This document shows, piece by piece, positions 14,717-21,983 of a stretch of 34,921 bases of DNA. The notes beneath the pieces were generated by a model, which did not search any database, was not told where the DNA came from, and worked only from the letters and a program-made list of their open reading frames with translations. Each line of letters begins with the position of its first letter. Within the stretch, counting starts at the first letter, position 1. This DNA is from DASRHK01 sp035650495. Lineage in GTDB: Bacteria > Pseudomonadota > Gammaproteobacteria > Nevskiales > Nevskiaceae. The stretch covers positions 1 to 34,921 of the forward strand of contig DASRHK010000009.1 in the NCBI GenBank assembly GCA_035650495.1, given 5' to 3'. The position numbers and the translations under genes were made by a program.

Positions 14717-16108
14717 ATGCCTTCGCGCGATCAAAAGCTCTCGACCGATTACCTCGTGATCGGCGCCGGTGCGGCGGGAATGGCGTTCACGGACGAGCTG
14801 CTCACGCATTCGGACGCGACGATCACGATCGTCGATCGCCGTCACGCGCCCGGAGGGCACTGGATCGACGCCTATCCGTACGTCCGGCTGCATCAACCGT
14901 CCGCCATCTACGGCGTGAGCTCGATGCCGTTGGGGCAGGACTCGCTCGACACGACGGGGACGAACGCGGGCTTCTACGAGCTCGCGGGGGCGGACGAGAT
15001 CCGCGCTTATTTCGAGAAGGTCATGCATCGCCGCTTCCTGCCGAGCGGCCGGGTTCGCTACTTTCCGCGCTGCGAATATTTGGGTGATCACCGCTTCGCT
15101 TCTCTGCTCGCGGACGAAACGTGGCAGGTCGACGTTGAGCGCAAGGTCGTCGACACGACGTATCTCGAAGGCAGCTTCCCTGCGACGAGCGCGCCGCCAT
15201 TCGAGATCGCTGACGGCGTGCGTTGCGTGCACGCGGGCGAGGTCACTCGCGTTGCGAAGCGCCCGGAGCGCTGGGGAATCGTTGGTGCCGGCAAGACTGC
15301 GATGGATGCTTGCGTGTGGCTCCTGGAGCACGGTGTGCCGCCGTCTTCGATCCGCTGGATCAAGCCGCGTGAAGGTTGGTGGCTGAACCGCCGATTTCAG
15401 CAGCCGCTCTCGCTGTTACCCGAGTTCTTCCGCGGCATGGCGATCCAGCTCGAGTGCCTGGCGCAAGCGGCATCGGTCGACGAGGTCATGCTGCGCCTCG
15501 AATCGGAAGGCGTTCTCCTGCGCATCGATCCCAACGTCGTGCCGACGATGTTTCACGGCGCGCTGATCAGCGAGGGCGAGCTGGCGCAGCTGCGTCGCAT
15601 CGAAGACGTCATCCGCATGGGCCGCGTGCGCAGGATCGAGCGCGACGCGATCGTCCTGGACGAAGGTCGTGTGCCAGCGAGCGAGGGGACGGTTTACGTC
15701 CACTGCGCTGCGCGAGGTGTGACGACGCAGCGGCCGGCGCGTCCGATCTTCGAGCCGGGGCGCATCGTCATCCAGCCGATGTTCTGGAGCTTCGCGTGCT
15801 TTCAGTTCGCGCTGCTGGGCGTCGTCGAGGCCACGCTCGACAATGACGAAGAGAAGAATCGCCTCTGTCCGCCGATCCCGTTCTGGGACGTCGGCGCGGA
15901 CTATCTGTCGGCGTTTCTCGCGGCGCTCGCCAACAATCGTGGACGGACCGCTTACCCAGCGATCGCGGCGTGGGCGAGATCGACGCGACTCAATCCCCTG
16001 AGCGGAATCGGTCCGTTCCGCGACGATCCCGGGATGAAGGATTCTCAGGAACGCATGGCGCGCTGCGCAGCGGCGGCGACGAGCAACCTCGGAAAGCTGC
16101 TCGCGTAG
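14717..16108 (+). CDS. FAD/NAD(P)-binding oxidoreductase
   Basis: A 463-residue flavoprotein. The N-terminal dinucleotide fold is TDYLVIGAGAAGMAFTDELL, with an acidic strand end IVDRRHAPGGHW. A second nucleotide fold, WGIVGAGKTAMDACVWLLEHG, lies near residue 190. The layout is like flavin monooxygenases, but I see no BVMO or FMO fingerprint, so the reaction is unknown. The C-terminal NPLSGIGPFRDDPGMKDSQERM has no known function to me. It lies between a DUF2233 gene and a DUF1905 gene, with two-base spacing to the latter. Confidence 0.8.
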   Translation: MPSRDQKLSTDYLVIGAGAAGMAFTDELLTHSDATITIVDRRHAPGGHWIDAYPYVRLHQPSAIYGVSSMPLGQDSLDTTGTNAGFYELAGADEIRAYFEKVMHRRFLPSGRVRYFPRCEYLGDHRFASLLADETWQVDVERKVVDTTYLEGSFPATSAPPFEIADGVRCVHAGEVTRVAKRPERWGIVGAGKTAMDACVWLLEHGVPPSSIRWIKPREGWWLNRRFQQPLSLLPEFFRGMAIQLECLAQAASVDEVMLRLESEGVLLRIDPNVVPTMFHGALISEGELAQLRRIEDVIRMGRVRRIERDAIVLDEGRVPASEGTVYVHCAARGVTTQRPARPIFEPGRIVIQPMFWSFACFQFALLGVVEATLDNDEEKNRLCPPIPFWDVGADYLSAFLAALANNRGRTAYPAIAAWARSTRLNPLSGIGPFRDDPGMKDSQERMARCAAAATSNLGKLLA

Positions 16109-16110
16109 AC

Positions 16111-16467
16111 GTGGCGCGCAAACCCACGAAACTCGAAGAGCGCTTCGCACCCGTGCTGCCGGACAAGGAGCACGCGGAATTCACCGTGAAGACGCAGATC
16201 TGGCGCTGGAAGGGCGAGGGCGGCTGGCACTTCGCGACGCTGCCGCCGAAGCAAGCCAAAGAGATCAAGGAGCAGTTCGGCCGCACCGCGGGCGGCTGGG
16301 GCTCGATCCGCGTCAGCATCCGCATCGGCAAGACCGAGTGGAAGACGTCGCTGTTCCCGCATCGCAAATCGAAGTCGTACCTGTTCGCGATCAAGGCGGA
16401 TGTGCGGAAGAAGGAGGATCTCTCGGAAGGCGATCGCATCACGGCGCAGATCAGGATCGCTTCGTGA
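16111..16467 (+). CDS. DUF1905 domain protein
   Basis: A 118-residue soluble protein. The core EFTVKTQIWRWKGEGGWHFATLPPKQAKEI, GGWGSIRVSIRIGKTEWKTSLFPHRKSKSYLFAIKADVRKKEDLSEGDRI (cited here in pieces) matches DUF1905, a small beta-barrel domain of unknown function. The start is GTG at 16111, two bases after the flavoprotein stop. Its own stop overlaps the next gene (GTGA). The basic, Lys-rich composition might allow nucleic-acid binding, but this is not established. Confidence 0.85.
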   Translation: MARKPTKLEERFAPVLPDKEHAEFTVKTQIWRWKGEGGWHFATLPPKQAKEIKEQFGRTAGGWGSIRVSIRIGKTEWKTSLFPHRKSKSYLFAIKADVRKKEDLSEGDRITAQIRIAS

Positions 16468-16745
16468 AGAGCGGCGCGCGCGGTGCGCGCCGGCCTTCGT
16501 GGTTCGTCTACATGATCGAGTGCGAAGGCAATCGCATCTACACCGGCGTCGCCGTCGACGTCGATGCGCGATACAAAAAGCATTGCGCCGGCCGCGGCGC
16601 AGCGTTCACGCGGATCAACAAGCCGGTGCGGTTGTTGGCGGCGAAGAAATGCAGGAGTCGGAGTGATGCGTTGAAGCTGGAGTACAAATTGAAGCAGTTG
16701 AAGAGGACGGCGAAGGCTGGGTGGATCGAGCGGTGGAGGGCTTAG
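16464..16745 (+). CDS. GIY-YIG nuclease domain protein (UPF0213-like)
   Basis: A 93-residue single-domain GIY-YIG protein. The motif is seen as FVYMIEC...RIYTGVAVDVDARYKKH: VYM and YTG stand for GIY and YIG, followed by the catalytic-type Arg in DARYKKH and a Glu in KLEYKLKQL. Small YhbQ-like members have DNA-nicking potential, but the physiological role is unclear. GTG at 16464 overlaps the TGA of the DUF1905 gene, which decides the start. It is the last gene of the operon and the last host-like gene before the GC content drops. Confidence 0.85.
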   Translation: MKSGARGARRPSWFVYMIECEGNRIYTGVAVDVDARYKKHCAGRGAAFTRINKPVRLLAAKKCRSRSDALKLEYKLKQLKRTAKAGWIERWRA

Positions 16746-16963
16746 GGGATATGGAGGGTCGAGGTGTGACGGCTGGGTTTCCTTAGCCGACGGCGGCGTG
16801 AAATCAGCGAATGTCTGCTCCTCGCCGGACTGCGGACAACGTTCGCGATGCGTGCGAAGCTTAATAATCGTCGCATCCAGGCTAGGAAGGCGAATTGCAA
16901 GTCGACGGGCGGCTTCCGTAGCCTTGTGACGGTTTACTGACTTGTGTTCTGGGGGGGTGAATC
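16746..16963. other. Intergenic segment at the left edge of the low-GC island
   Basis: A gap of 218 bases without a convincing reading frame. It contains a weak inverted repeat CGGCT/AGCCG (16770-16789) without a T tract, and GATGCG/CGCATC (16847-16877) flanking an AT-rich TTAATAAT. No tRNA end, integrase site or clear promoter is visible. A G7 run (16951-16957) precedes the GTG start of the next gene. Confidence 0.5.
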
Positions 16964-17869
16964 GTGACCAAACAAACGGTGCCGGATCTTAAGGAACTCT
17001 TCCGCCAAGCAGCCGAGATTGCACAGCAGGTTCCTGAGGCAATGCAGGCGGCAGCATTTAATCGCGCTGTTGACCTATTGACTGGGGTTGGCACCGATTC
17101 CGTCACATCGAAGGAGTCCGCACGAACAAATCAACAACAAACGCGAAAGCAAGACGCCCGTCGTGTTCCGACGGAAGACAACGACGATGTGGCTGTTCTG
17201 ATGGAACGAATAGATTCAACACAACATCCGGGCGTCCGTTCGAGTTCCAAAGTCCTAGATCGTGCGCTTATGGTGCTTCAGATAGCTAGAACAGAGCACG
17301 ATGTCGACGGGCTTGCTCCGAACGACATCGCGCGCATCCTCACCGACAAATTTCGCGTCAATACCAGTGATGCTGCGGTGCGCATGGCATTGGGCAAGGT
17401 TACGAATCTCGTAAACCGGGTGCCTCGCGGAAAGGGTTTTGTGTATCGGATCATGGGACCCGGAGAGGAGTACTTGTCCCAGCCACAAAGCGGCACCGCT
17501 GCGCCGGAAACACCGGAGATGGTTCGACCCAAGAGGACGCGGAAACCTCGCAGGGAAGAGAGTAATGACGTTTCGAGCATTGCCACCACAGATGTCAACA
17601 TTCAACCGAAAGAACGGCCACGAAAGAAAACCGGTGGAGCAACTTTGGGACCCAAAGCGGCCGTGATTTCGCTTGTTGAGTCCGGTTTCTTTGCGTCTGC
17701 TAAGACCGGGCCCGACGTGCAGCAACATCTCAAGACCAAGCGCGGATTTGACCTCGGCACCCCGCAACTTCGGCTAGCAATGCTCCGCTTGGTTCGCGAT
17801 GGTGTACTCGAAAGATCCACCAACTCCGAGGGCCAATATGAGTACAAGCGCCCCCAAAACAACTCTTGA
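16964..17869 (+). CDS. Double winged-helix protein of unknown family (island gene A)
   Basis: A 301-residue protein that I cannot assign to a named family. Residues 6-42 are an amphipathic helical segment (LKELFRQAAEIAQQVPEAMQ). Residues about 98-170 look like a winged helix (LAPNDIARILTDKFRV, then AAVRMALGKV). Residues 188-224 are a Lys/Arg-rich linker, and residues about 231-297 look like a second winged helix ending in a wing (GVLERSTNSEGQYEY). DNA or protein binding is therefore likely. The start is GTG at 16964. Composition differs from the flanks (rows counted 52-53% GC) and codons such as CTA, ATA and AGA are used. It overlaps island gene B by 32 bases, implying coupled expression and a joint function. 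Confidence 0.8.
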   Translation: MTKQTVPDLKELFRQAAEIAQQVPEAMQAAAFNRAVDLLTGVGTDSVTSKESARTNQQQTRKQDARRVPTEDNDDVAVLMERIDSTQHPGVRSSSKVLDRALMVLQIARTEHDVDGLAPNDIARILTDKFRVNTSDAAVRMALGKVTNLVNRVPRGKGFVYRIMGPGEEYLSQPQSGTAAPETPEMVRPKRTRKPRREESNDVSSIATTDVNIQPKERPRKKTGGATLGPKAAVISLVESGFFASAKTGPDVQQHLKTKRGFDLGTPQLRLAMLRLVRDGVLERSTNSEGQYEYKRPQNNS

Positions 17870-18635
17870 AAGCGCGCTCGGTACGCTGCCCTCTGAACTA
17901 CAGAAAAGGATCGTCAAGGCGTATGGGGACCTGAAGACCCAATCGCTCGAAGGCCAATTCGATTCAATCGGGACGCGAGCCGGCAGGCTGGCGGAGGTTT
18001 TGTTGCGGGTCCTCCAACACCTTTTAACAGGCTCCTTCACGCCACTCTCGCAGCAGCTTCCGAACTTCAAGTTGGAATGTGAGCGCCTCGAAAAACTACC
18101 TGCATCTGCTGGGCCTGATGGCTTACGCATCTTGATGCCGCGCGCACTGTCCTTCCTCTATACGATTCGCAACAAGCGAGATTGCGGCCATACGGGCGGC
18201 GAAGTGGATGCCAACGAAATTGACGCTGCCACCAGCGTTCGCTTGGCGGATTGGTGTCTTTGCGAGTTGATCCGGGTCTCCCATCGATTGCCCTTAGAGG
18301 AGGCACAGGATATTTGCGATGCGATCGCCGCCAGGCGAGTGCCAATCATTTGGAACGTCCTCGGTCGTAAGCGAGTACTCGATACGTCGCTCAGCTACTC
18401 CGAGCAGGTTCTGCTGCTTCTCTACTCAGAACTGGAAAATGGCGTGCCCATTGAGGACTTGTTCAAGTGGACTGAACACCCGCATTCGTCCAATTTCCGA
18501 AGAGATGTTCTGTCGAGATTGCATGCTGCGCGTCAGATCGAGTGGGATCGTGATACCGATATGGCGCTCATATCTCCGTTGGGAACGGAAGCAGTTGAAG
18601 CGTCGCTCGCACCGCGGCTTGATAAAGCCAGGTGA
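17838..18635 (+). CDS. HEPN-like protein with C-terminal winged helix (island gene B)
   Basis: A 265-residue protein that I cannot place in a named family. An all-helical N-terminal half includes IGTRAGRLAEVLLRVLQHLL (residues 44-63) and FLYTIRNKRDCGHTGG. In the latter, Arg111-Asn112 and His118 form R-N-x5-H, the R-x4-6-H pattern of HEPN ribonuclease domains; Abi_C-type abortive-infection proteins have a similar RNK...H block. Residues about 183-255 resemble a winged helix (SYSEQVLLLLYSELENG...SNFRRDVLSRLH...ISPLGTEAVE). The ATG at 17838 lies inside the end of gene A, with GAGGG six to ten bases upstream. Ribonuclease or toxin activity is inference from the motif. Confidence 0.8.
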   Translation: MSTSAPKTTLESALGTLPSELQKRIVKAYGDLKTQSLEGQFDSIGTRAGRLAEVLLRVLQHLLTGSFTPLSQQLPNFKLECERLEKLPASAGPDGLRILMPRALSFLYTIRNKRDCGHTGGEVDANEIDAATSVRLADWCLCELIRVSHRLPLEEAQDICDAIAARRVPIIWNVLGRKRVLDTSLSYSEQVLLLLYSELENGVPIEDLFKWTEHPHSSNFRRDVLSRLHAARQIEWDRDTDMALISPLGTEAVEASLAPRLDKAR

Positions 18636-18808
18636 CATCAACGCACATAGCTCGCATCCACGCGGCTGACCGAATGGCCGCTATTAACCTGGGAACGGTC
18701 AATCGCACCTCAGATCTCGATGTCCGCTTCGGGCTGCAAGCCGGAGCTGCTACCTTCCGCTTCGTGCCAGGAACGAACATTCAGGTTTCCAAACGCTGCC
18801 GAAAGGAT
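18636..18808. repeat. Hairpin-rich repeat-like segment after the HEPN gene
   Basis: This non-coding segment holds CCGCT three times, extended to the exact octamer CCGCTTCG at 18724-18731 and 18757-18764. It can form a hairpin with GCTTCGG (18726-18732) and CCGGAGC arms, and a second one, TTCGT...ACGAA. ATGGCCGCTATT and ATGTCCGCTTCGGG blocks resemble degenerate intergenic repeats that I recall from other proteobacterial genomes. That identification is from memory and unverified. It lies between two genes that converge. Confidence 0.35.
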
Positions 18809-19465
18809 TCACTCTGCGGGCGCGGCCGCAACTGGCGGCAAGTTGGGATTGATCGGCGGAGCGCGATCAGGTCCGTATCCCCATTTCTCGAATCGGGGAA
18901 GCGCTGCTGGACGCACGAAATCCTTGTAGCGCCACAGACGGTCCCTAAAACGTCTCTTGTCCTTTTGGGCCGCTCTTACAGCGGACCACAGGACAAGAAA
19001 ATCCATTACCTGGAATAGCGGCGAGAGCGCAAAGCCGAAAGGATGAGTCTTCACGAGCAATCGGTGGCGCAGGACGCGTGATGGAAGGTGGCCCGCCTTC
19101 TCTGCATCTGCTAATGCCTTCATTGCTTGTTCCGGGTGCCTTGGCGCCAGGATTCGGCCAAAGATGTACTGGGCCATGAACGGCGAGTAACCTCTCGCGC
19201 GCTCGAGGAAGGCAGTCGCAGTCTTTGCATCGGCGGCCAGACGCTTCCCGGTCATCAACTCTTCCGCAACTAACACGAGAAATTCTGGATCTTGAGATTG
19301 CATCGCTCGGGACACCAGCGAGGCGTATTGCATGTTTGCGCCGATCTCGCGCGCTTCAATTGGAAAGAGATGTATCCACATTGCAGCGCTGATACAGGAG
19401 TGCGCATCGCCCTCGCTTGCGGTCGCCAAGGCGTTTCTCAGATCGCCGATCCGGTCAACACTCAC
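18809..19465 (-). CDS. Hypothetical protein with Sel1-like repeat and membrane segment
   Basis: A 218-residue protein of unknown function. Residues about 55-125 contain Sel1/TPR-like helix pairs (FLVLVAEELMTGKRLAADAKTATAFLERA, cited in part, then PEQAMKALADAEKAG). A hydrophobic stretch, FALSPLFQVMDFLVLWSAV, near residue 150 could be one membrane segment. The basic and proline-rich tail ends in NPNLPPVAAAPAE. The start is GTG at 19463-19465 with GGAG upstream. Base composition is lower in GC than the core genes, as in the island pair. It lies 18 bases downstream of the small membrane protein gene on the same strand. Confidence 0.65.
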   Translation of the reverse strand: MSVDRIGDLRNALATASEGDAHSCISAAMWIHLFPIEAREIGANMQYASLVSRAMQSQDPEFLVLVAEELMTGKRLAADAKTATAFLERARGYSPFMAQYIFGRILAPRHPEQAMKALADAEKAGHLPSRVLRHRLLVKTHPFGFALSPLFQVMDFLVLWSAVRAAQKDKRRFRDRLWRYKDFVRPAALPRFEKWGYGPDRAPPINPNLPPVAAAPAE

Positions 19466-19483
19466 GGGTAACGAATCTCCAAC

Positions 19484-19699
19484 TCAAGTCGCAGGCCGCT
19501 CGTTGCGCTTCGTCGTGTACGGAAGCACGAACAGGTACAAGCCGGTGAACAGCTGGAGGAACAGGAACGGCAGCGGCGAGTAGGTCACCCAGTTCGGCGG
19601 CTGGCCCTTGCCCATGCCGATCTGGATGAAGTTGGCGATGACCGTCAGGGTGAAAGCGATCGACAGCCATCGATGCGTCTGGCGAATCCACGCGCTCAT
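19484..19699 (-). CDS. Small two-helix membrane protein
   Basis: A 71-residue membrane protein. Two hydrophobic helices are visible: WLSIAFTLTVIANFIQIGM (about 11-29) and PLPFLFLQLFTGLYLFVLPY (about 43-62), with a basic C-terminus (TTKRNERPAT). It has no recognised family. Its ATG (19697-19699) overlaps the TGA of the VOC gene, so it belongs to the AraC-VOC operon and may act with that protein. Confidence 0.8.
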   Translation of the reverse strand: MSAWIRQTHRWLSIAFTLTVIANFIQIGMGKGQPPNWVTYSPLPFLFLQLFTGLYLFVLPYTTKRNERPAT

Positions 19700-20109
19700 T
19701 GTGTTCTCCGTTGTTGGATCATTTTCCAGCCATTGCCCGACGGATCGCGAAAGCCGGCGTCGACGGTTCCGTAGCGGTCCATAGGTTCCTGCGTGAACTC
19801 GACGCCGCTGTTCTTCATGCGGTCGTATGCCGCTCGGCAGTTGTCGACCATGAGGACGAGCGGCGGCATCGCGCCCTTCGCCAGGACTTCGTGAAGGGCC
19901 TTCGCGGTGGCCGCATCGTGCGTCGGTGGTCCGGGCGTGAACAGCCCCAACTGGAACGAAGGCTGGTCGGGATGCTGCACAGTGAGCCATCGATAGTTGC
20001 CGTTTCGCACGTCCGTATGGACGTGGAAGCCGAGCTTGCCGACATAGAACGCGAGCGCCTCATCCTGATCTCGCACGTAAACACTCGCAACGCCGACGCC
20101 TTCGCTCAT
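19696..20109 (-). CDS. VOC-superfamily (glyoxalase/bleomycin-resistance-like) protein
   Basis: A 137-residue protein with two beta-alpha-beta-beta-beta modules: GVASVYVRDQDEALAFYVGKLGF at the start, and VLMVDNCRAAYDRMKNSGVEF with RDPSGNGWKMIQ at the end. The usual metal ligands (His in the first strand, Glu after GN) are absent, so a metal-dependent glyoxalase or dioxygenase function is unlikely; a binding role such as antibiotic or small-molecule sequestration is possible. Both ends overlap neighbouring genes by four bases, in an operon led by an AraC regulator. Confidence 0.88.
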   Translation of the reverse strand: MSEGVGVASVYVRDQDEALAFYVGKLGFHVHTDVRNGNYRWLTVQHPDQPSFQLGLFTPGPPTHDAATAKALHEVLAKGAMPPLVLMVDNCRAAYDRMKNSGVEFTQEPMDRYGTVDAGFRDPSGNGWKMIQQRRTQ

Positions 20110-20579
20110 GGGGCTTCCTTGTGTCTGGGGTCGCCATTCTTGCCGACACCGACACGCCGCCGCTTCTCCGAAACTGCGGTGTTGAGGTCGGGTCGCTGCG
20201 CAGCGCTGAGCACGCAGCCCGGCACTCGGCCCGGCGCTTGCGCCAAGGCTCGGCTGCGCGCTCGATTCAACTGCGGGGTCTCGCCGGTGATGTCGCGAAA
20301 GGTTCGGCCGAACGTACCGAGGCTGCTCCAACCGCTCTGGAAGGCGATGTCTGTGATGGAGAGATCGGTGTCGCGCAGCAGCGCGGTTGCGCGCTCGATG
20401 CGCCGCGTCAAGAGATAGCGATGCGGTGGCAGGCCGAAGGCTTGTTTGAACGAATGCGCGAAGTGCGCTTCGGAAACACCGCTCACGCGTGCCAGCTGCC
20501 GCACCGGCCATTCCTGTTGCGGGGCGCCATCCATCCTGTCTTTGGCCCGCAACAGACGTCGCAGCAGCAGAGGATCCAT
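20106..20579 (-). CDS. AraC-type DNA-binding protein (short form)
   Basis: A 157-residue regulator with the AraC helix-turn-helix pair and little else. The first unit is WPVRQLARVSGVSEAHFAHSFKQAFG and the second LSITDIAFQSGWSSLGTFGRTFRDITGETP. There is no ligand-binding domain. The C-terminal tail of about 50 residues (RARSRALAQAPGRVPGC onward) is low in complexity. Its stop overlaps the start of the VOC gene, so the regulator and its partner are co-transcribed, a common layout for VOC genes. It probably regulates its own operon. Confidence 0.9.
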   Translation of the reverse strand: MDPLLLRRLLRAKDRMDGAPQQEWPVRQLARVSGVSEAHFAHSFKQAFGLPPHRYLLTRRIERATALLRDTDLSITDIAFQSGWSSLGTFGRTFRDITGETPQLNRARSRALAQAPGRVPGCVLSAAQRPDLNTAVSEKRRRVGVGKNGDPRHKEAP

Positions 20580-20673
20580 GGGTTGCTGTTATACCGCAGC
20601 CAAGAGGCCGGCTAGAGCGATTCCTACCAGCGGCAAACCGCCGGAAACTCCCCTAGAATTTGGCATCACAAGA

Positions 20674-20689
20674 CCGGCACGGATGCCGG
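20674..20689 (+). other. Stem-loop upstream of the lipoprotein gene
   Basis: CCGGCA (20674-20679) and TGCCGG (20684-20689) pair around a CGGA loop, followed by only CTTTCC. It lies 30 bases before the lipoprotein start, in the gap between divergent genes. It may be a leader structure or a weak attenuator; the short T run argues against a strong terminator. Confidence 0.35.
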
Positions 20690-20718
20690 CTTTCCATCAG
20701 CGATTCCGGGGGGAATCC

Positions 20719-21396
20719 ATGCACGTCTCATCCAGGGCCGTTCAGGCCGCCGCCATGTCGCTCGCAATGCTTCTTTCCGCGTGCGGCGGCGGAGCCAATG
20801 ACGCGCCGGCCGCGCCGAGCGCCGATTCCGACCAGCCAGGCACCGATGCCAGCAGCGCGGGCACGGACGCGAGCAACAGCACTTCGAGCCATGCCTTCTG
20901 CGACAGCATCTCGGGTGGCAGTGCAACCCTTTCGTCGTCGATCGACCCGGGCTGCGTTGTTTGCTCGATCAGCAATCTTCCGGCGGCCGCTGACGGTGAT
21001 CTGTCGACGCCCGCGAGCGTCAGCGTCGGCATTGAAGTTCCCACGCAAGGCGCGTCGATCCGCGCGACGGCGCAGTCCGGCATGGTTTTCCCCGCCGGGA
21101 ATAACGCCACCGTCGCCGTCACCGAAAACCTGAGCGGGGCGAACCTCGCCATCCTCGATTCCGGCGTGGAGCTGCGCACGTACCTTGGCGGCGTCTTGCA
21201 GGAAAGCGCCAACGACCTGCAGGAGTTCGACTGCGCATCGTGCGGACCTGGATCGACGGCCTACAGTGCCGTGTCGTTTCAGACGACGAAGCCATTCGAC
21301 GCCGTCGAGATCTTCATGGATCCGGGCATCAATAGCAGCGGCCTGACCGGACCGAATTACCAAGTCTTCGAAATTTGCAGCAACAGCGGTCACTGA
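20719..21396 (+). CDS. Cysteine-containing lipoprotein of unknown function
   Basis: A 225-residue protein. The N-terminus has a lipobox LLSAC with Cys22, then a Gly/Ala/Ser/Asp-rich spacer (about 23-60). The predicted beta-rich domain contains five cysteines in the pattern C...C-x2-C...C-x2-C (FCDS, GCVVC, FDCASC) and ends IFMDPGIN...YQVFEICSN. The cysteines suggest disulfides outside the cytoplasm. I do not recognise the family. GGGGGG is seven bases before the ATG at 20719. It is followed after 21 bases by another secreted protein gene, so the two probably form a unit. Confidence 0.75.
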   Translation: MHVSSRAVQAAAMSLAMLLSACGGGANDAPAAPSADSDQPGTDASSAGTDASNSTSSHAFCDSISGGSATLSSSIDPGCVVCSISNLPAAADGDLSTPASVSVGIEVPTQGASIRATAQSGMVFPAGNNATVAVTENLSGANLAILDSGVELRTYLGGVLQESANDLQEFDCASCGPGSTAYSAVSFQTTKPFDAVEIFMDPGINSSGLTGPNYQVFEICSNSGH

Positions 21397-21417
21397 ATCG
21401 CTAACGGGGAGATCACC

Positions 21418-21978
21418 ATGCGCCTTGCCTTGCTCATCACCGCGTCGCTTCTGACGTCGACGTCGGCATTCGCCGATTCCTTTTCGAACAGCCTCAGCCC
21501 CCAGCTCACGCTCGGACTTCAATTCGGCGGCCGCACAAGCGACGTGGTGCCGATGCGCTTCACGGCGCTCTTCGACGTGCGCTCGCAGCTGCTGCGACGC
21601 GATCCGGAGCTCGCGCACTCGAGCCTTGCAACATTGTCAGCTGGTGCGCCGCTGCTCAGCGTGTTCGAGCTCAGCGCCAGTCACAAAGGCGTCGACCTGG
21701 TGAATGTGCTCGGCAACAACATGCTCGCGAAAGACGATCAGTTGAATGAGACCGGCGACACGCCCTGGTACGGCCACAAGTGGATCTGGTGGACGGCGGG
21801 TGCTGTGCTCGCCACCGGAGCAGCGCTCGCGGCTGCCGGCGGGCATTCAGACAATGAGCCCACCGGCAGCAACGGCGGCGGCTGCACCGGCGTGGGCACT
21901 CCGCCTCCGGGCGGCAGCAGCGTGGTCGACACCTCGAATCCGAGTCAAAGCAATCCGTCCTGCGTCATCGGCGGCTAG
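21418..21978 (+). CDS. Secreted or membrane-anchored hypothetical protein
   Basis: A 186-residue protein of no recognised family. The signal peptide MRLALLITASLLTSTSAFA is clear. The mature part has a beta-rich N-terminal half (LTLGLQFGG, MRFTALFDVRSQLLRR). A probable membrane segment, WIWWTAGAVLATGAALAAAGG, lies near residues 121-141. The Gly/Pro/Ser-rich tail contains two cysteines. It follows the lipoprotein gene by 21 bases on the same strand, so a shared envelope role is likely but undefined. It converges with the thioesterase gene. Confidence 0.72.
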   Translation: MRLALLITASLLTSTSAFADSFSNSLSPQLTLGLQFGGRTSDVVPMRFTALFDVRSQLLRRDPELAHSSLATLSAGAPLLSVFELSASHKGVDLVNVLGNNMLAKDDQLNETGDTPWYGHKWIWWTAGAVLATGAALAAAGGHSDNEPTGSNGGGCTGVGTPPPGGSSVVDTSNPSQSNPSCVIGG

Positions 21979-21983
21979 TCGAT

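Noticed and set aside
16746..16963. Possible attachment site or tRNA remnant at the left edge of the island
   Set aside because: No tRNA-like fold and no direct repeat shared with the right edge could be found by eye.
18632..19018. A 128-codon plus-strand frame after the HEPN-like gene
   Set aside because: It runs through hairpin-rich repeat-like sequence and then opposite the Sel1-like gene; no ribosome-binding site and no recognisable motif.
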